NCBI GenBank assembly: GCA_004296455.1
Contig: AP018280.1
Location: 3,906,001-3,970,000 of the forward strand
DNA: 64,000 nt
Origin: Calothrix sp. NIES-4101
GTDB lineage: Bacteria > Cyanobacteriota > Cyanobacteriia > Cyanobacteriales > Nostocaceae
Direction: 5' to 3'
Below, piece by piece: positions 17,337 through 27,031 of the stretch. Numbering within the stretch: the first letter of the stretch is position 1; each line of letters begins with the position of its first letter. Below the pieces are notes generated by a model that made no database searches, was not told the DNA's origin, and saw nothing but the letters and a program-made list of their open reading frames with translations. A program made the translations under genes and the position numbers.

Positions 17337-17924
17337 TCAGCTATTTGAACCAATCAAACCAGCACGTTGAAATACTTCGTTGGCAGGAATTTCCAATCCT
17401 GGTAGTAAATCATCACTAATTAGGCGATCGTCTCGATAGGTGGTAGGAATACAAGCAGGTGCAAATATAGTAATGGTTCTGGCTTTTGTATCTACCACCC
17501 AAACACGAGCAACACCAGCTTGGATATAGTCAGTAGCTTTTTCGGTCATCTCACCAAAAGTTTGACCAGGGGAAATAATTTCTACAACTAGTTCGGGAGG
17601 AACAGGACAGGGTTCGTCTTTTAACCAATCAGCAGGAAGCTGGTTATAAGAAACATAGGTCAAATCAGGAACAGGCATCCAGTCTTGGTTGTTAATTTTT
17701 AATTTTATTGCCCATTCAACCTCTACTCGACCGTTACTTCGTAAGCATTGGTCTAATAAAATCAGTAAAGTTTTTTGGAACCGAGAATGAAAAAATTTAG
17801 GAGACATTTCGTCATCTTTATATTTGGGCACAGCTGCACCATTGACGAACTCATAGGTAACATCACCTTCAGGAAGGGCAAGAAATTCTTCCAATGTGAG
17901 ACGTTTATTTGGAGACTGAACCAT
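17337..17924 (-). CDS. Uma2 family (DUF820) PD-(D/E)XK-like protein
   Basis: A 195-aa Uma2 protein: LTLEEFLALPEGDVTYEFVNGAAV at the start, WAIKLKINNQDWMPVPDLTYVS, PPELVVEIISPGQTFGEM and AGVARVWVVDTKARTITIF. The D...E.V motifs (PDLTYV, ELVVEII) belong to the restriction-endonuclease-like fold. The family is greatly expanded in filamentous cyanobacteria and its role is unknown. Confidence 0.92.
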   Translation of the reverse strand: MVQSPNKRLTLEEFLALPEGDVTYEFVNGAAVPKYKDDEMSPKFFHSRFQKTLLILLDQCLRSNGRVEVEWAIKLKINNQDWMPVPDLTYVSYNQLPADWLKDEPCPVPPELVVEIISPGQTFGEMTEKATDYIQAGVARVWVVDTKARTITIFAPACIPTTYRDDRLISDDLLPGLEIPANEVFQRAGLIGSNS

Positions 17925-18130
17925 AGTTAGTAGAATAGAGGGTTTATTTTAGTTTAGGGTATTCCATCTATTGAAAAATCCCTTGAGATGTAAATGTAAT
18001 TTCTTCTGGTAGAGAATCGGCTAAAGTATCTTTACCGAAAATCTTCGCTCTAAGTCAATGCATATATGGATTCAAAGAATTTTATGAGTGGGATAGGTTT
18101 TTGAAACTGAGGCAAAAATCTTCATTTTTT

Positions 18131-18475
18131 CTAACGTGATCTTTTGGATGGAACGGGCGCAGGTAATTTATATCCAGGAGCGCGAAAGTCATAAGAGCGT
18201 GGTGCTTCAGATGATTCTTGGGGTACTCGCTTGCGGTAATTTTGAGCAGAAGTTGGTTGTTTTTTTAATCGAGCATTTGGTCGATGCTTTAGTGTGCGTT
18301 TGGGGCGTTGCCTAGTTCGGTGGTTGGATGAACGGTTGTAGGGAAATTCTTTGAAAATACTGGGACGAGGATTGGTTTGTGCTAATACTGGCATACTAAT
18401 CAAAAAGCTGATACCAGTAGCTACTGCTAAAACAGCCAACTTTTTGAGCAAAGTTATGCGGTTGAATAAATTCAT
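18131..18475 (-). CDS. Small secreted Arg/Lys-rich protein
   Basis: A 114-aa product with a clear signal peptide (LLKKLAVLAVATGISFLISM, cleavage after VLAQ). The mature part is strongly basic, rich in Arg, Lys, Pro and Ser (RTRQRPKRTLKHRPNARLKK) and lacks hydrophobic core patterns, so it is probably disordered. No family recognised. Confidence 0.6.
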   Translation of the reverse strand: MNLFNRITLLKKLAVLAVATGISFLISMPVLAQTNPRPSIFKEFPYNRSSNHRTRQRPKRTLKHRPNARLKKQPTSAQNYRKRVPQESSEAPRSYDFRAPGYKLPAPVPSKRSR

Positions 18476-18616
18476 GGCTAACTTAACCTTAATTGGTACA
18501 TTGCAATTAATCGTAATTTATAACAAGTTACATCCAAAACAACACAACTAAAAATATTTGAGTAAAGAATAATCAGCGCCCAATGCTTACAAATACATAC
18601 TCTTTGAGCATTGCTG

Positions 18617-18961
18617 TCATCTCACTTGCTGCCATGAAATACAGACAAAGAAAGCTGCAAACAATGAATGTATGATAATTATGGTTATATTAGCCGTGCC
18701 ACTACTAAAGCTATAAATTTGGGAAGCTGCTGCTAGAGTATGGAAGATAGATAGGGCGATTAATCCTGGTTTTAATGCTTTTTTATCGGTTACATTCAGC
18801 ATTAACAAGCTTAAAGTTCCTAAAGCCAAAGCACCACAGCCAATTATCCGCAGCAAGGAAATCGATAAGGCACTATCTTTTAAAACTAAACTGGGAAACA
18901 AGAGAAAGACACAACCAATTCCGATTTCAAAAATAGTATTGGCAATTAATAATATTCGCAT
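18617..18961 (-). CDS. Small four-helix membrane protein
   Basis: A 114-aa hydrophobic protein with four predicted membrane helices (IANTIFEIGIGCVFLLFPSL, LLRIIGCGALALGTLSLLML, GLIALSIFHTLAAASQIYSF, ITIIIIHSLFAAFFVCISW). It resembles small uncharacterised membrane proteins of many bacteria with the same layout. No binding motif is seen. Confidence 0.65.
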   Translation of the reverse strand: MRILLIANTIFEIGIGCVFLLFPSLVLKDSALSISLLRIIGCGALALGTLSLLMLNVTDKKALKPGLIALSIFHTLAAASQIYSFSSGTANITIIIIHSLFAAFFVCISWQQVR

Positions 18962-19141
18962 TTTATTTATTTTGGTTCATAAGTAAATATGGGAGCTTGG
19001 TGTACATTTTCCCATATGCATATCCCGTTGATTCGGGGATAGGCATAACTCGAAAAATTAGGCACTATTTTAGGCACATTATTAACTATTTACTTTAAAA
19101 ACATTACTGTACAAGAACTTTCGCTTTAAATAAAGTGTCAT

Positions 19142-19852
19142 TGGAATCGCTTTGCAGAAAGACCAATGAAAGATTGGTTAAGCGACCTTGCCAAAGTTGC
19201 GAAATTCGTCGTCGCAGTGGGAGATTGTGCCACTTGGGGAGGAATTCCCGCAGTTGCACCTAACCCCAGTGAGTCCCAAGGTTTGCAATTCCTAAAACGG
19301 GAAGCAGGTGGGTTTTTAGGAACAGATTATCGGGCACAATCCGGTTTACCCGTAATAAACATTCCTGGATGTCCTGCACACCCAGACTGGATAACGCAGA
19401 TATTAGTTGCGATCGCCACTGGACGTATCGATGATATTACCCTTGATGAATTCCATCGTCCAGAAACCTTTTTCAAGAGTTTTACTCAAACAGGTTGTAC
19501 TCGCAATATCCACTTTGCTTACAAAGCATCCACGGCTGAGTTTGGTCAACGCACAGGTTGTCTATTTTACGATTTGGGTTGTCGCGGGCCAATGACCCAT
19601 TCTTCCTGTAATCGCATTCTCTGGAATCGTGTATCTTCTAAAACCCGTGCTGGAATGCCTTGTCTGGGTTGTACTGAACCAGAATTTCCTTTCTTTGATT
19701 TAGAACCAGGAACTGTGTTCAAAACCAAAACCTTAATGGGAGTTCCCAAGGATTTGCCACCAGGAGTAACGCGCAAAGACTACGCTTTACTGACTATGGT
19801 TGCCAAAAATATGACACCAGCTTGGGCTGATGAAGACATGTTTATTGTTTAG
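19142..19852 (+). pseudogene. hupS: Uptake [NiFe] hydrogenase small subunit, 5'-truncated
   Basis: Reading from 19142 gives WNRFAERPMKDWLSDLAKVA and continues collinear with cyanobacterial HupS to its normal C-terminus (ADEDMFIV, TAA). Cluster ligands are present (GDCATWGG, IPGCPAHPDWI, HSSCNRI, MPCLGCTEPEFPFF). About the first 85-90 residues are absent, including the N-terminal CxxC segment. Upstream of the Trp codon the frame runs into a stop (taa) at 19127 and shows no homology. hupL, the usual downstream gene, is not there. Either a relic, or the 3' half of a gene split by a DNA element as happens to hup and nif genes in heterocyst-formers. An ATG at 19166 could start a shortened product. 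Confidence 0.9.
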
Positions 19853-20045
19853 TTTAGTTCATGCACATGAGGCAAAAAATAGGTGAAGAATTAGTAAGTT
19901 TTCGCACAGCTTGATTAACTTTTGCGAGTACGCCAATAATAAATTATAGAGATGTGATAGAGCCAACCTCCATTTGGAGTAACGCGATCGCACCTCTATA
20001 TTTTGGGATTTAAACCCAATTGTTAATAAATCAAATCACCAGAAA

Positions 20046-20270
20046 CTATTTCATTTTGAAATCTCGAAATAGATAAGGCATGACTATTCCAGTAATTAAA
20101 CTGGATGTAATTACAGCTAGTCCTAATGGTATTTCAGTTTGTGCTAGCGATAGAAATAGCGTCAGCCCAATTACCGTGCCAAAGACAATTTTTTTGATAA
20201 AGTCAACAGGGTCACGAAGCAGTTGACCTTTAATAAATAGGCGAGTTGCAAACCACGCTATTTCTAACAT
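20046..20270 (-). CDS. Small membrane protein (74 aa)
   Basis: Two hydrophobic helices (FIKKIVFGTVIGLTLFLSLA and LGLAVITSSLITGIVMPYLF) follow an amphipathic N-terminus. It begins 12 bp after the stop of the next small membrane protein gene and has a GGAGG-like site (aggaggaatc at 20273-20282 on the coding strand), so the two form an operon. No family recognised. Confidence 0.6.
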   Translation of the reverse strand: MLEIAWFATRLFIKGQLLRDPVDFIKKIVFGTVIGLTLFLSLAQTEIPLGLAVITSSLITGIVMPYLFRDFKMK

Positions 20271-20282
20271 GATTCCTCCTGA

Positions 20283-20546
20283 TTATTGTGCTAGTATATT
20301 TAAAATTGCCAGTCCGAGTAATATTGTGGGGATTACACCTGCTGGCCCAAAGAAACCACCTAAAATAGCAGATAATTCATAGCCTAAATCTTTTCTGGCA
20401 ATCAGTAATCCTCCAATTGCACCACCTGCCATTGATATGAAAGTGCCTACAATCAGCCAAATCATCCCTGTGAAAAAATTAACTTCATCTGCTGTTAAAC
20501 TCACGATTAATTTATGAATTAATGGATCATTAATAATTTCTTCCAT
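20283..20546 (-). CDS. Small membrane protein (87 aa)
   Basis: Two hydrophobic segments (FFTGMIWLIVGTFISMAGGA with a small-residue GGAIGG turn, and GPAGVIPTILLGLAILNILA). GGGLL- and GPAGV-like motifs give it the look of a tiny channel or cyanobacterial anchor protein, but no family is recognised. First gene of a two-gene operon with 20046-20270. Confidence 0.6.
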   Translation of the reverse strand: MEEIINDPLIHKLIVSLTADEVNFFTGMIWLIVGTFISMAGGAIGGLLIARKDLGYELSAILGGFFGPAGVIPTILLGLAILNILAQ

Positions 20547-20629
20547 TATTTTCCCCTTTTGATGGTTGTTTAATTAATGTTTATCAAGATTTTTACCAAG
20601 ATTTAGATAAAGTGTCATGCCGCTTTTCT

Positions 20630-20950
20630 TTATGCTAATTCTTGTTGGATTTCTTGTAATGCTTGCTCCACTAATTCTGCTTGCTCAATTTGTTCATGTT
20701 GCTTAAATATTTTCAGTGCTTCTTGATAGTAATTACTTGCTTGTCGTAAATTTTTTGAATTTCCAGATTCCCAATCTTCTAAATTGTCAGGAAGATTAGA
20801 TAGAGCATTTGCTTTATTAGCAATAGTATTGGCATATTCTAAGGGAGTATCGCGGGGGTTACGAACTTTTAAAGCTTCATCGTAAGCAGATATCGCCCGT
20901 AAATTATTTTCAACAGGATGCGAACTGGGTAAATATTGCAGCGCATTACC
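20630..20950 (-). pseudogene. 3' fragment of a TPR-type gene cut at the element boundary
   Basis: The minus strand reads GNALQYLPSSHPVENNLRAI, then SAYDEALKVRNPRDTPLEYA, and ends EQALQEIQQELA with a TAA stop at 20630-20632. These are the regular units of cyanobacterial TPR proteins (SAYxEAL, PLEYAxTxxNKANAL). At the Gly codon (20948-20950) the frame is entered from a TAG stop, and similarity ends there. The missing 5' part would lie to the right. The cut lies about 43 bp from the start of a large serine recombinase gene, suggesting an integration event. Confidence 0.7.
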
Positions 20951-20992
20951 CTATATAATCTATTTAGTTACATCACTATAGGTTCTTGATAT

Positions 20993-22348
20993 ATGGTCAT
21001 TGTGGGGTATGCTCGCGTTTCGAGTATTGCACAGGCTGAAGATTCGGACGCGCTAAAGCAGCAGATAGATCGATTGAAGAAAGCCGGAATCGAACAACTA
21101 TATATAGATATCCAATCTGGGCGCTCGGACTCGCGAAAGGAATTTAATAGGTTAATCGGTGATGTTAAACGAGGGCTAATAACAGAAATTATCGTTACCC
21201 GCATTGATCGATTGGGACGGACTATGCTTTCTGTTTGCAAGGCGATCGAAATTATAAAATCTAAAAACGTTAAGTTAACAATCTTAGATAGCCCAATTGA
21301 CATAAATAATCCTTTTGGTATTTTATCTTTCCAACAAATGTCCGCAATGGCTGAGTTTGAGTCATCTTTGCTCTCTCAAAGAGTGCAGCATGGTCAAAGG
21401 TTTTTCCGTCAACAGCAAAAAATTTACAAGGCTTGCTTTGGATATAAGAAAAATAGTGAAGGAAAATTGGAGCCTGATAATACGGTAGTCAAGGAAGGTA
21501 TAACCAAGTGGCTCATAGCAAGAGAAATTATTAATAAGCTTTTATCGGGTGAATCAGCAAATAATTGCAGTGCGTATTTACTGGCTGAATATGGTATTAG
21601 CTTCTGTGATAGCAGTATCGGCAAGTGGTTGAATCTACCCGCCCTGTTGGGGCACACAAGTTACTTTCATCAAAAAAGGGCGAAAGGAGGACATAAAGAA
21701 CTTATTTATGATACCCATATACCCTTGTTAACAGAGACGGAAAGGGAACAGATAAGGCAGAATTTAAATAAAAATCGATGTAATTTTCAAAAGAACACGC
21801 CAGGAAATTACCCATTAGTAGGTTTAATGAGGTGCGGTGTTTGTGGTGCTACCATGTACCGCCAAGTCAACAGTAAGGGCATCCAATATGCTCGCTGTAA
21901 TCGCCACGCAAAACAAAAGGAACTTTGCTCAAATAGTAAATGCAATCATTTACTTAAAATTCAAGATTTCGTTATTGTTGAAATCACTCGGCAAGCCAAA
22001 ACACTCATTCCCCGAATATTAGAGCAAAGTAAAAAGGAAGAAACCGAATCACAGGAAGTTAGGGCATTGCGCGGGGAATTAGACGAATTACGCCAAATTA
22101 AATCATCTAATCCAATTATCCAAAATGCGATCGCAAACCTTGAGGTTGAATTACAACATGCGATCGCACGTCCAAAACATCAAATAACCGTAGTGAGTGA
22201 TGATTTGCTGGATTTAATTAATCGGGCAAGCTACACCGAGTTCTGGGAATCCTTGACTGATGACCTATTAAAGGATGTTTTTGGGCAATTAGTTTCATCG
22301 GTCATTGTCGATGAGTTTGGGGAAATCTTAGTTAAATTGAGATTTTGA
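20993..22348 (+). CDS. Large serine recombinase, XisF-like
   Basis: A 451-aa large serine recombinase. The N-terminal resolvase domain has YARVSS (catalytic Ser10), QQIDRLKKAGIEQLYID, and TRIDRLGRTMLS; then a recombinase domain; a zinc-ribbon (MRCGVCGATMYRQ ... CNRHAKQKELCSNSKC); and a coiled coil (EVRALRGELDELRQI). The layout matches XisF, which excises the fdxN element in Anabaena heterocysts, and related integrases. Its start lies 43 bp from the broken TPR gene, as expected for a recombinase at the end of its own element. I infer that it integrated the right-hand region of this window. Confidence 0.88.
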   Translation: MVIVGYARVSSIAQAEDSDALKQQIDRLKKAGIEQLYIDIQSGRSDSRKEFNRLIGDVKRGLITEIIVTRIDRLGRTMLSVCKAIEIIKSKNVKLTILDSPIDINNPFGILSFQQMSAMAEFESSLLSQRVQHGQRFFRQQQKIYKACFGYKKNSEGKLEPDNTVVKEGITKWLIAREIINKLLSGESANNCSAYLLAEYGISFCDSSIGKWLNLPALLGHTSYFHQKRAKGGHKELIYDTHIPLLTETEREQIRQNLNKNRCNFQKNTPGNYPLVGLMRCGVCGATMYRQVNSKGIQYARCNRHAKQKELCSNSKCNHLLKIQDFVIVEITRQAKTLIPRILEQSKKEETESQEVRALRGELDELRQIKSSNPIIQNAIANLEVELQHAIARPKHQITVVSDDLLDLINRASYTEFWESLTDDLLKDVFGQLVSSVIVDEFGEILVKLRF

Positions 22349-22587
22349 GGTGGCTCCCACTCTCGTAACTTCTGTATCAATTCTGCAAAAATTTCTTGTC
22401 TGGTTCTCATATTCGTCTCTCTGTGGCGTTCTTGCAGTAGTAAGTTTACTATTTGATTCAAATATTTCTGTTAGTGCGATCGCATTTGATTAATCAATCA
22501 CTCGATTTGTTCGGGGGATAACTTCCCTCTGCTACAAACTGGCGAAGGGTATAGATTTCCGCCAGGATCGCGGACGTAAAAACAGGA
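22349..22587. other. Gap with scrambled coding remnants
   Basis: Between the two recombinases no intact gene is seen. On the minus strand short pieces look coding (for example EIYTLRQFVAEGSYPPNKSS at about 22500-22575, and MRTRQEIFAELIQKLREWEP overlapping the serine-recombinase end). They are too short to name. Confidence 0.3.
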
Positions 22588-23508
22588 TTGCAATATGCCG
22601 AACAACAAGCTCGTGCGATCGCTTTACAACTTGATAAAGGTCAATTTAATTGGGCTGATTGGCAATTAGGTCAAGCACCAGAAACAGAAACTGTATCTGA
22701 TTGGGTAGAGAAATTTGAAACCGAATATTGGAGGAGGCGATCGCGTAACCAACAAACAGAGACAACCTGGAAAAAAGATTACCAAATTGTTTTCCCTAAA
22801 TTTGTTGAGTTTGCGAAGGATGCAGAAATTTCCGTAGACTTAATCATCAAGTTTGTAAGCCAAACAAAACCTGATACACGAAGTCGTAAAAGGGTGTGTG
22901 ATATTTTAGGTAGACTTGGCAAATTCGCCAAGCTTGAAAATTTAGATGCAATTAAAGAATTGAGTGGAAATTATTCCCCAGGAACTGTATCACCAAGGAG
23001 TTTACCCACAGATGAACAAATAGCTCAATGGCGAGATAAAATTACCAATTCAGGTTGGCAGTGGATATACGGGATGTGTGCAGCATATGGTTTGCGTCCC
23101 CATGAAGTATTTCATGTTGACATGCTAGATTTCCCCATTGCCAGAGTCAGCGATGAAACTAAAACAGGAGAGCGATTTATCTACCCGCTATATCCGGAAT
23201 GGGTGGAAAGCTGGAATCTAAAAGAGATTGTTTTACCAAACTTGGTATCAATGAAAGATTCCTCCAATGCAAAACTCGGAACCAAAATATCTGGTTTTTT
23301 TTACGACTTTAAAATTCCGTTTCCCCCATATAATCTTCGTCATTGCTATGCACGTAGATGTTTTGAATTTGGATTTACCCCTGATTTCGGAGCAAAATTA
23401 ATGGGGCATTCAGTCACTACACATTGTAAAACCTATCGAGCTTGGATAGATGAAGCAACCTATTGGAAGGTATATGAAACCCTAACGCTCTTTCATCACT
23501 CTGGCTAA
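22588..23508 (+). pseudogene. Tyrosine recombinase/integrase, truncated at both ends
   Basis: The catalytic domain is present: first Arg in GLRPHE, YNLRHCYARR (H-x-x-R type), LMGHSV, and a nucleophile Tyr in TYRAW. Cyanobacterial integrases of this type begin with an arm-binding segment before GLQYAEQQARAIA-like residues. Here the frame is open only from a TTG (22588) and meets a stop at about 22530, so the 5' end is missing. At the 3' end the last residues (about LFHHSG) come from the inverted repeat of an IS701-type insertion (23486 onwards). It was probably the integrase of an earlier element; it is unlikely to be fully functional. Confidence 0.75.
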
Positions 23509-24922
23509 AGTAAAATAACTGTATATTAACTTATTCAGAATGAAATGCTACATAGCCGCTAAATTGATTCATAATATTTATTAGCTTTAAAAATCCAGAT
23601 TGTAGGCTTGGAATATTAAAAACAGTGAGCCAAGGCTTGATTAAATTGAAAAATCCATATGGTTGAATAATGAGCCGCAAATTATTTAAAGTAGACTTCC
23701 ATCCTCCATTAAAATTCCACCAGCTATGTTGACTATAAATTGATGGTTCTGACTCAGTATGTGGGTTGCTATGGGAATTTTCGGTATCGGCTTGGCTATC
23801 TACTTCTCGCGCGGCGGCGTGCCAGCTAACCATCAAATAAACACAACAAACTACTGACCACCATCTTTATATTTGTTCATAATTAGTTACTCGAAAATCT
23901 GCCCATCCTAATTCATTTTTAGCTTGTTTTAACCCATACTCAATCCAATTACGAAATCCATAAAGATTTCCAACTGTCTGTTTAATTTCACCTGGTAAAT
24001 TACTAATTACATACCAGGTTCTGTTTTTTCGTTCTTTCAATATATCTTTAGTAATCTTCCAATATCTAATATCTTGGCTATTCTCTTCACTATTTTTACA
24101 AATAATTTCTTGGATATAATAGCTTTGCTCTTTTCCATTAGAAAATATTCGGTCAAATGTATGCCAGTCACTGTATTCTACATTATCTGAATTTAACCAA
24201 GCTTGATGATTACTTCGTACTGCTAATACGTATTTTAACTTAAACCCATTTAAAACTGTCCGAAATGGTTGACTTTCTCCATATAAACAATCTGCTAAAA
24301 CCACATCAAATTTAAACCCTAGATTTCGTAACTCTTCAATAATTTCTCCAGCTAATTGTGGTTTAGTTTTATATACGTCATTTTCTTGAAGGGTAGATAA
24401 GGGTTTGAATACTTTAAAAATTAAAGGAAATACTATTGTTCCCAAAACTCCATAAGCATTAACTGATACTAAACCGTTGTCTACTTTCCCCAAATTTCCA
24501 ATATATTGTCTCGATACATAATCCGTACTATCACCTTTCTTCTTATCGCCGGTTTCATCTATCACTAATACAAATGACTCTCCTTTTAGCATTGATAATG
24601 TTAGAGACAATCTTCGATTTTCCAGTTGTTTAATATCCCACGGTGATTCCGTTAAAAAATGATGTAAAGGCTGTTCGTTGTCTAATCCTACTATTTTTGC
24701 TATCGATGGCAGAGATTTTCGTTGAATTTCCGACATCATTCCCACGTGAAGGTACTTAAAACTTTCAAAACTTCTCACTTCTGGAAATATATCTTGATAT
24801 GCAGCACAGTAGTCATCAATGAAGCTGACAGTGGTGGCTGGTTTTCTAGGCATTACCATAGATTTACTCTGAAACAAGTATTTTGTTCCTTATTATACTC
24901 TAGCTAGAGTGATGAAAGAGCG
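23486..24922 (-). mobile_element. IS701-family insertion sequence
   Basis: Ends CGCTCTTTCATCACTCTGGC (23486 onwards) and, reversed at 24922, CGCTCTTTCATCACTCTAGC: inverted repeats with one mismatch in the first 20. Flanks are CTAA (23482-23485) and CTAG (24923-24926), in line with the 4-bp CTAR/YTAR target preference I recall for IS701. It contains a single transposase gene that is broken by a stop codon. Inserted between a tyrosine recombinase and an excisionase-like gene. Confidence 0.85.
23531..24877 (-). pseudogene. IS701-family transposase with in-frame nonsense codon
   Basis: Full-length reading frame of 448 codons. DDE features: VLVIDETGDKKKGDSTDYVS, VVLADCLYGES, ELGWADFRVTNYEQI, followed by the usual WWxxVxxxYLMVS segment. 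Between ILE-like EQI and RWWSVV there is a TAA (23867-23869) without any change of frame, so the downstream 102 codons would be lost. Family members read a sense codon at this place. Only a single substitution appears needed to restore the protein, so the inactivation is recent. Confidence 0.85.
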
Positions 24923-25168
24923 CTAGGTGCGAAAAGCTGCTGGAATGGCAAAATCGTTCAAAATGGCAGTAATGTTAATTTTTATAATTCGATTTGTACA
25001 GCCATACCGTCTAGCATCAATCCAATGAACTCCTTCTTGCCATTCCCCAGAACTAATTCTACGAAAAATTGAACTACGGCTAAATCCTTGACCTAATCGG
25101 ATTGATGCTTGTTCAATTGACAACAGTTCTGCATCGGGGGGCAGCTTTGACATTGTTCGTTTAGTCAA
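24923..25168 (-). CDS. Excisionase-like small HTH protein
   Basis: About 81 aa from a TTG at 25168, which has GGAGG five bases upstream; an ATG at 25153 is the alternative. The motif SIEQASIRLGQGFSRSSIFR RI followed by an EWQEGVHWIDAR strand is a winged-helix of the excisionase/MerR type found convergent with cyanobacterial integrases. The TAG stop lies in the CTAG target duplication of the adjacent IS and would have been a stop before insertion too. It presumably belonged to the truncated tyrosine recombinase on the other side of the IS. Confidence 0.65.
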   Translation of the reverse strand: MTKRTMSKLPPDAELLSIEQASIRLGQGFSRSSIFRRISSGEWQEGVHWIDARRYGCTNRIIKINITAILNDFAIPAAFRT

Positions 25169-27031
25169 ATTAACCTCCTGAAATTTTGTTGATTTCACAA
25201 CTAGATTAGTTTTTGAAAATGTTTAAAGCCGTAATGCTAACTCCAATTCATCAGAAGGAAGCATAAATAAAATTCGTATTTGCCACGCTAACCCATGTCT
25301 CAAATTTTTCACGAGATATCTAAACTACTTTCAGCAACAAACTTAGGTAAAAAACAAGCCTTTCTCATATTGCATTTAGACCCCCATCGAACAGCAGAGA
25401 AAGAATTGAGAACTGTCGAACAATACAATTGGAACGAAACACGCTTAACTTGATGAATGTGCAGCGAAACCATACACCTCTAATTACTTATACACACTTA
25501 TCTTGATTTTGACAATTGCTTACTGACCCAGATAATTAGTGCTTAATATCAAGTTGTATAATATTGTTTAATCTATGATTATTTTTATACGTATCCAACA
25601 TCAGCTAGATATTTATTAAAAGCTTGGTGAGATAAGAACTACACTACACTTAGCATTATTGCTTTATCAATAATGCAAGTGTAATAAATAGTGGTTAATA
25701 TCCGAACACTGAACTTTTATCTCACTATGAAAGTCAAACTGTGAAAACACCTGTAATAACTGCTACACAAATCATACAAGGATTCAAGATAATTAAAAAA
25801 CTGAGAAAATAGGAATATTAATAAAGTATTTATAGGTCTAATCTATCACAATAAGAAACTTAAGTGCTTATTTCCATCTCATAATTTCTTGAGTAATTTT
25901 GTGGCACAAATTGACACAAATTGATACAGGCTTGTGATGCTGCAATTAAATTTGCAATCCCCTTGTTAATAGAAGGTTATACCTCTTTAACTGTCATAAA
26001 TTTAACAATAATTTGTTTGTGTATGTTGCAATGGAAACAGAAGAAGTTTATCTACGTAGTTATATCTAAAATTGTATACCAAGAAACTGTATAAAATGAT
26101 TTCTAGACAAGAGGACAAAATAAATTTTCTGCATCTACCCAATGGGATAGTATTTAGTGGGAGTAGAGTTTTTTCATCCTTTTGGATGATTTGTTTTGCA
26201 GAGAATGGGTTCAAGATTTAGGAATCAGTATCAAGCATGACCAAAAAAACTATCAACTAGGAAATCAAAAGTCAGAAACCATGAACAAGAAGGCGGTTTG
26301 GATATTATGTACGTAAATATGGATGTACATTCTTCTCACTGTCATACTTAACCTCCGAACTTGATGACATAACGTTGGGACAAGCTATGGCATCAAAAGC
26401 CAGCGATTGTGACTCGATTTTTTGTTTTGCTTGAATCCAGGGATGCATTAGTATTTTCAATACAACTACCGTACTGACAAAATTATCTGAGGCAAAGTCA
26501 CTAGTGGGATTAGAAATAATTCAACAATTATCCAAACTTTTAGAAGCCCAATCTCAAATCTAACTCCAACAACGCGCACTTTCAGCCAAAATCGAACATT
26601 TGAGCAAGTCATTTGCAACTCACAAAAAATGGTTGCAGGGAGCAAACCTGCATAAAATCAAGCTGGGGAAAGCTCAGGCAAATAGTTTAGGGAGAAAAGC
26701 ATCTGCTTATTGACGCAAAAATGGAATGCGTAAATAAGTCGTTTTTGATTCGATGTACGGAACTGTTGGAAATTACCCACAGGAAGTTTTGGAATTTGTG
26801 TTTCACTCGGAAGGATTGTTTGTATGAGAAGGCAGAGAGCAGTGGGTTGCGTGGGTACTCTTCGAGAAGCCTCGCTCCGCTCGTCTACCCCGCGTTGTCG
26901 CAACTGCGGAGAGACAGAAGGCAGGAGGAGAAAACCCTCTTCTGTCGCTTGTATCCCAAAGGGTACTTGTTTTGAGACACACTGTTCTATTCTTCTATTT
27001 TTGTGTAAAGTCTTGACAAAAGGTATTTTCA
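25169..27031. other. 1.8-kb AT-rich stretch with decayed genes
   Basis: No convincing gene. A 52-codon plus-strand frame at 25295-25453 (FHEISKLLSATNLGKKQAFL) has no recognised relatives. A near-perfect tandem ACAAATTGACACAAATTGATAC lies at about 25915. At 26480-26713 a coding-like sequence is broken by one stop (separate entry). About 26850-26935 carries a GC-rich dispersed repeat (ctcgctccgctcgtctaccc, gcaactgcggagagacagaa) ending in GGCAGGAGG. The stretch could also hold replication or partition sites for the adjacent parB-like gene, but none is clear. Confidence 0.4.
26477..26713 (+). pseudogene. Decayed small gene with internal stop
   Basis: One plus frame reads TKLSEAKSLVGLEIIQQLSK, LLEAQSQI, a TAA stop, then LQQRALSAKIEHLSKSFATH and on to LGRKASAY with a second stop. 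The helical, Leu-heptad character is continuous across the stop, suggesting a small coiled-coil protein with one nonsense mutation. No family recognised. Confidence 0.35.

Noticed and set aside
22231-22461. 76-codon minus-strand frame across the serine-recombinase 3' end
   Set aside because: Mostly antisense to the recombinase; only about 35 residues are outside it. May contain a remnant but not a gene.
23531-23836. 101-codon frame as a separate gene
   Set aside because: In frame with, and homologous to the C-terminus of, the IS701-type transposase; treated as one interrupted gene.
25295-25453. 52-codon plus-strand frame (FHEISKLLSATNLGKKQ)
   Set aside because: Too short and isolated to call; noted in the description of the gap.
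26002-26214. 70-codon minus-strand frame
   Set aside because: AT-rich, no ribosome binding site, no recognisable motif.
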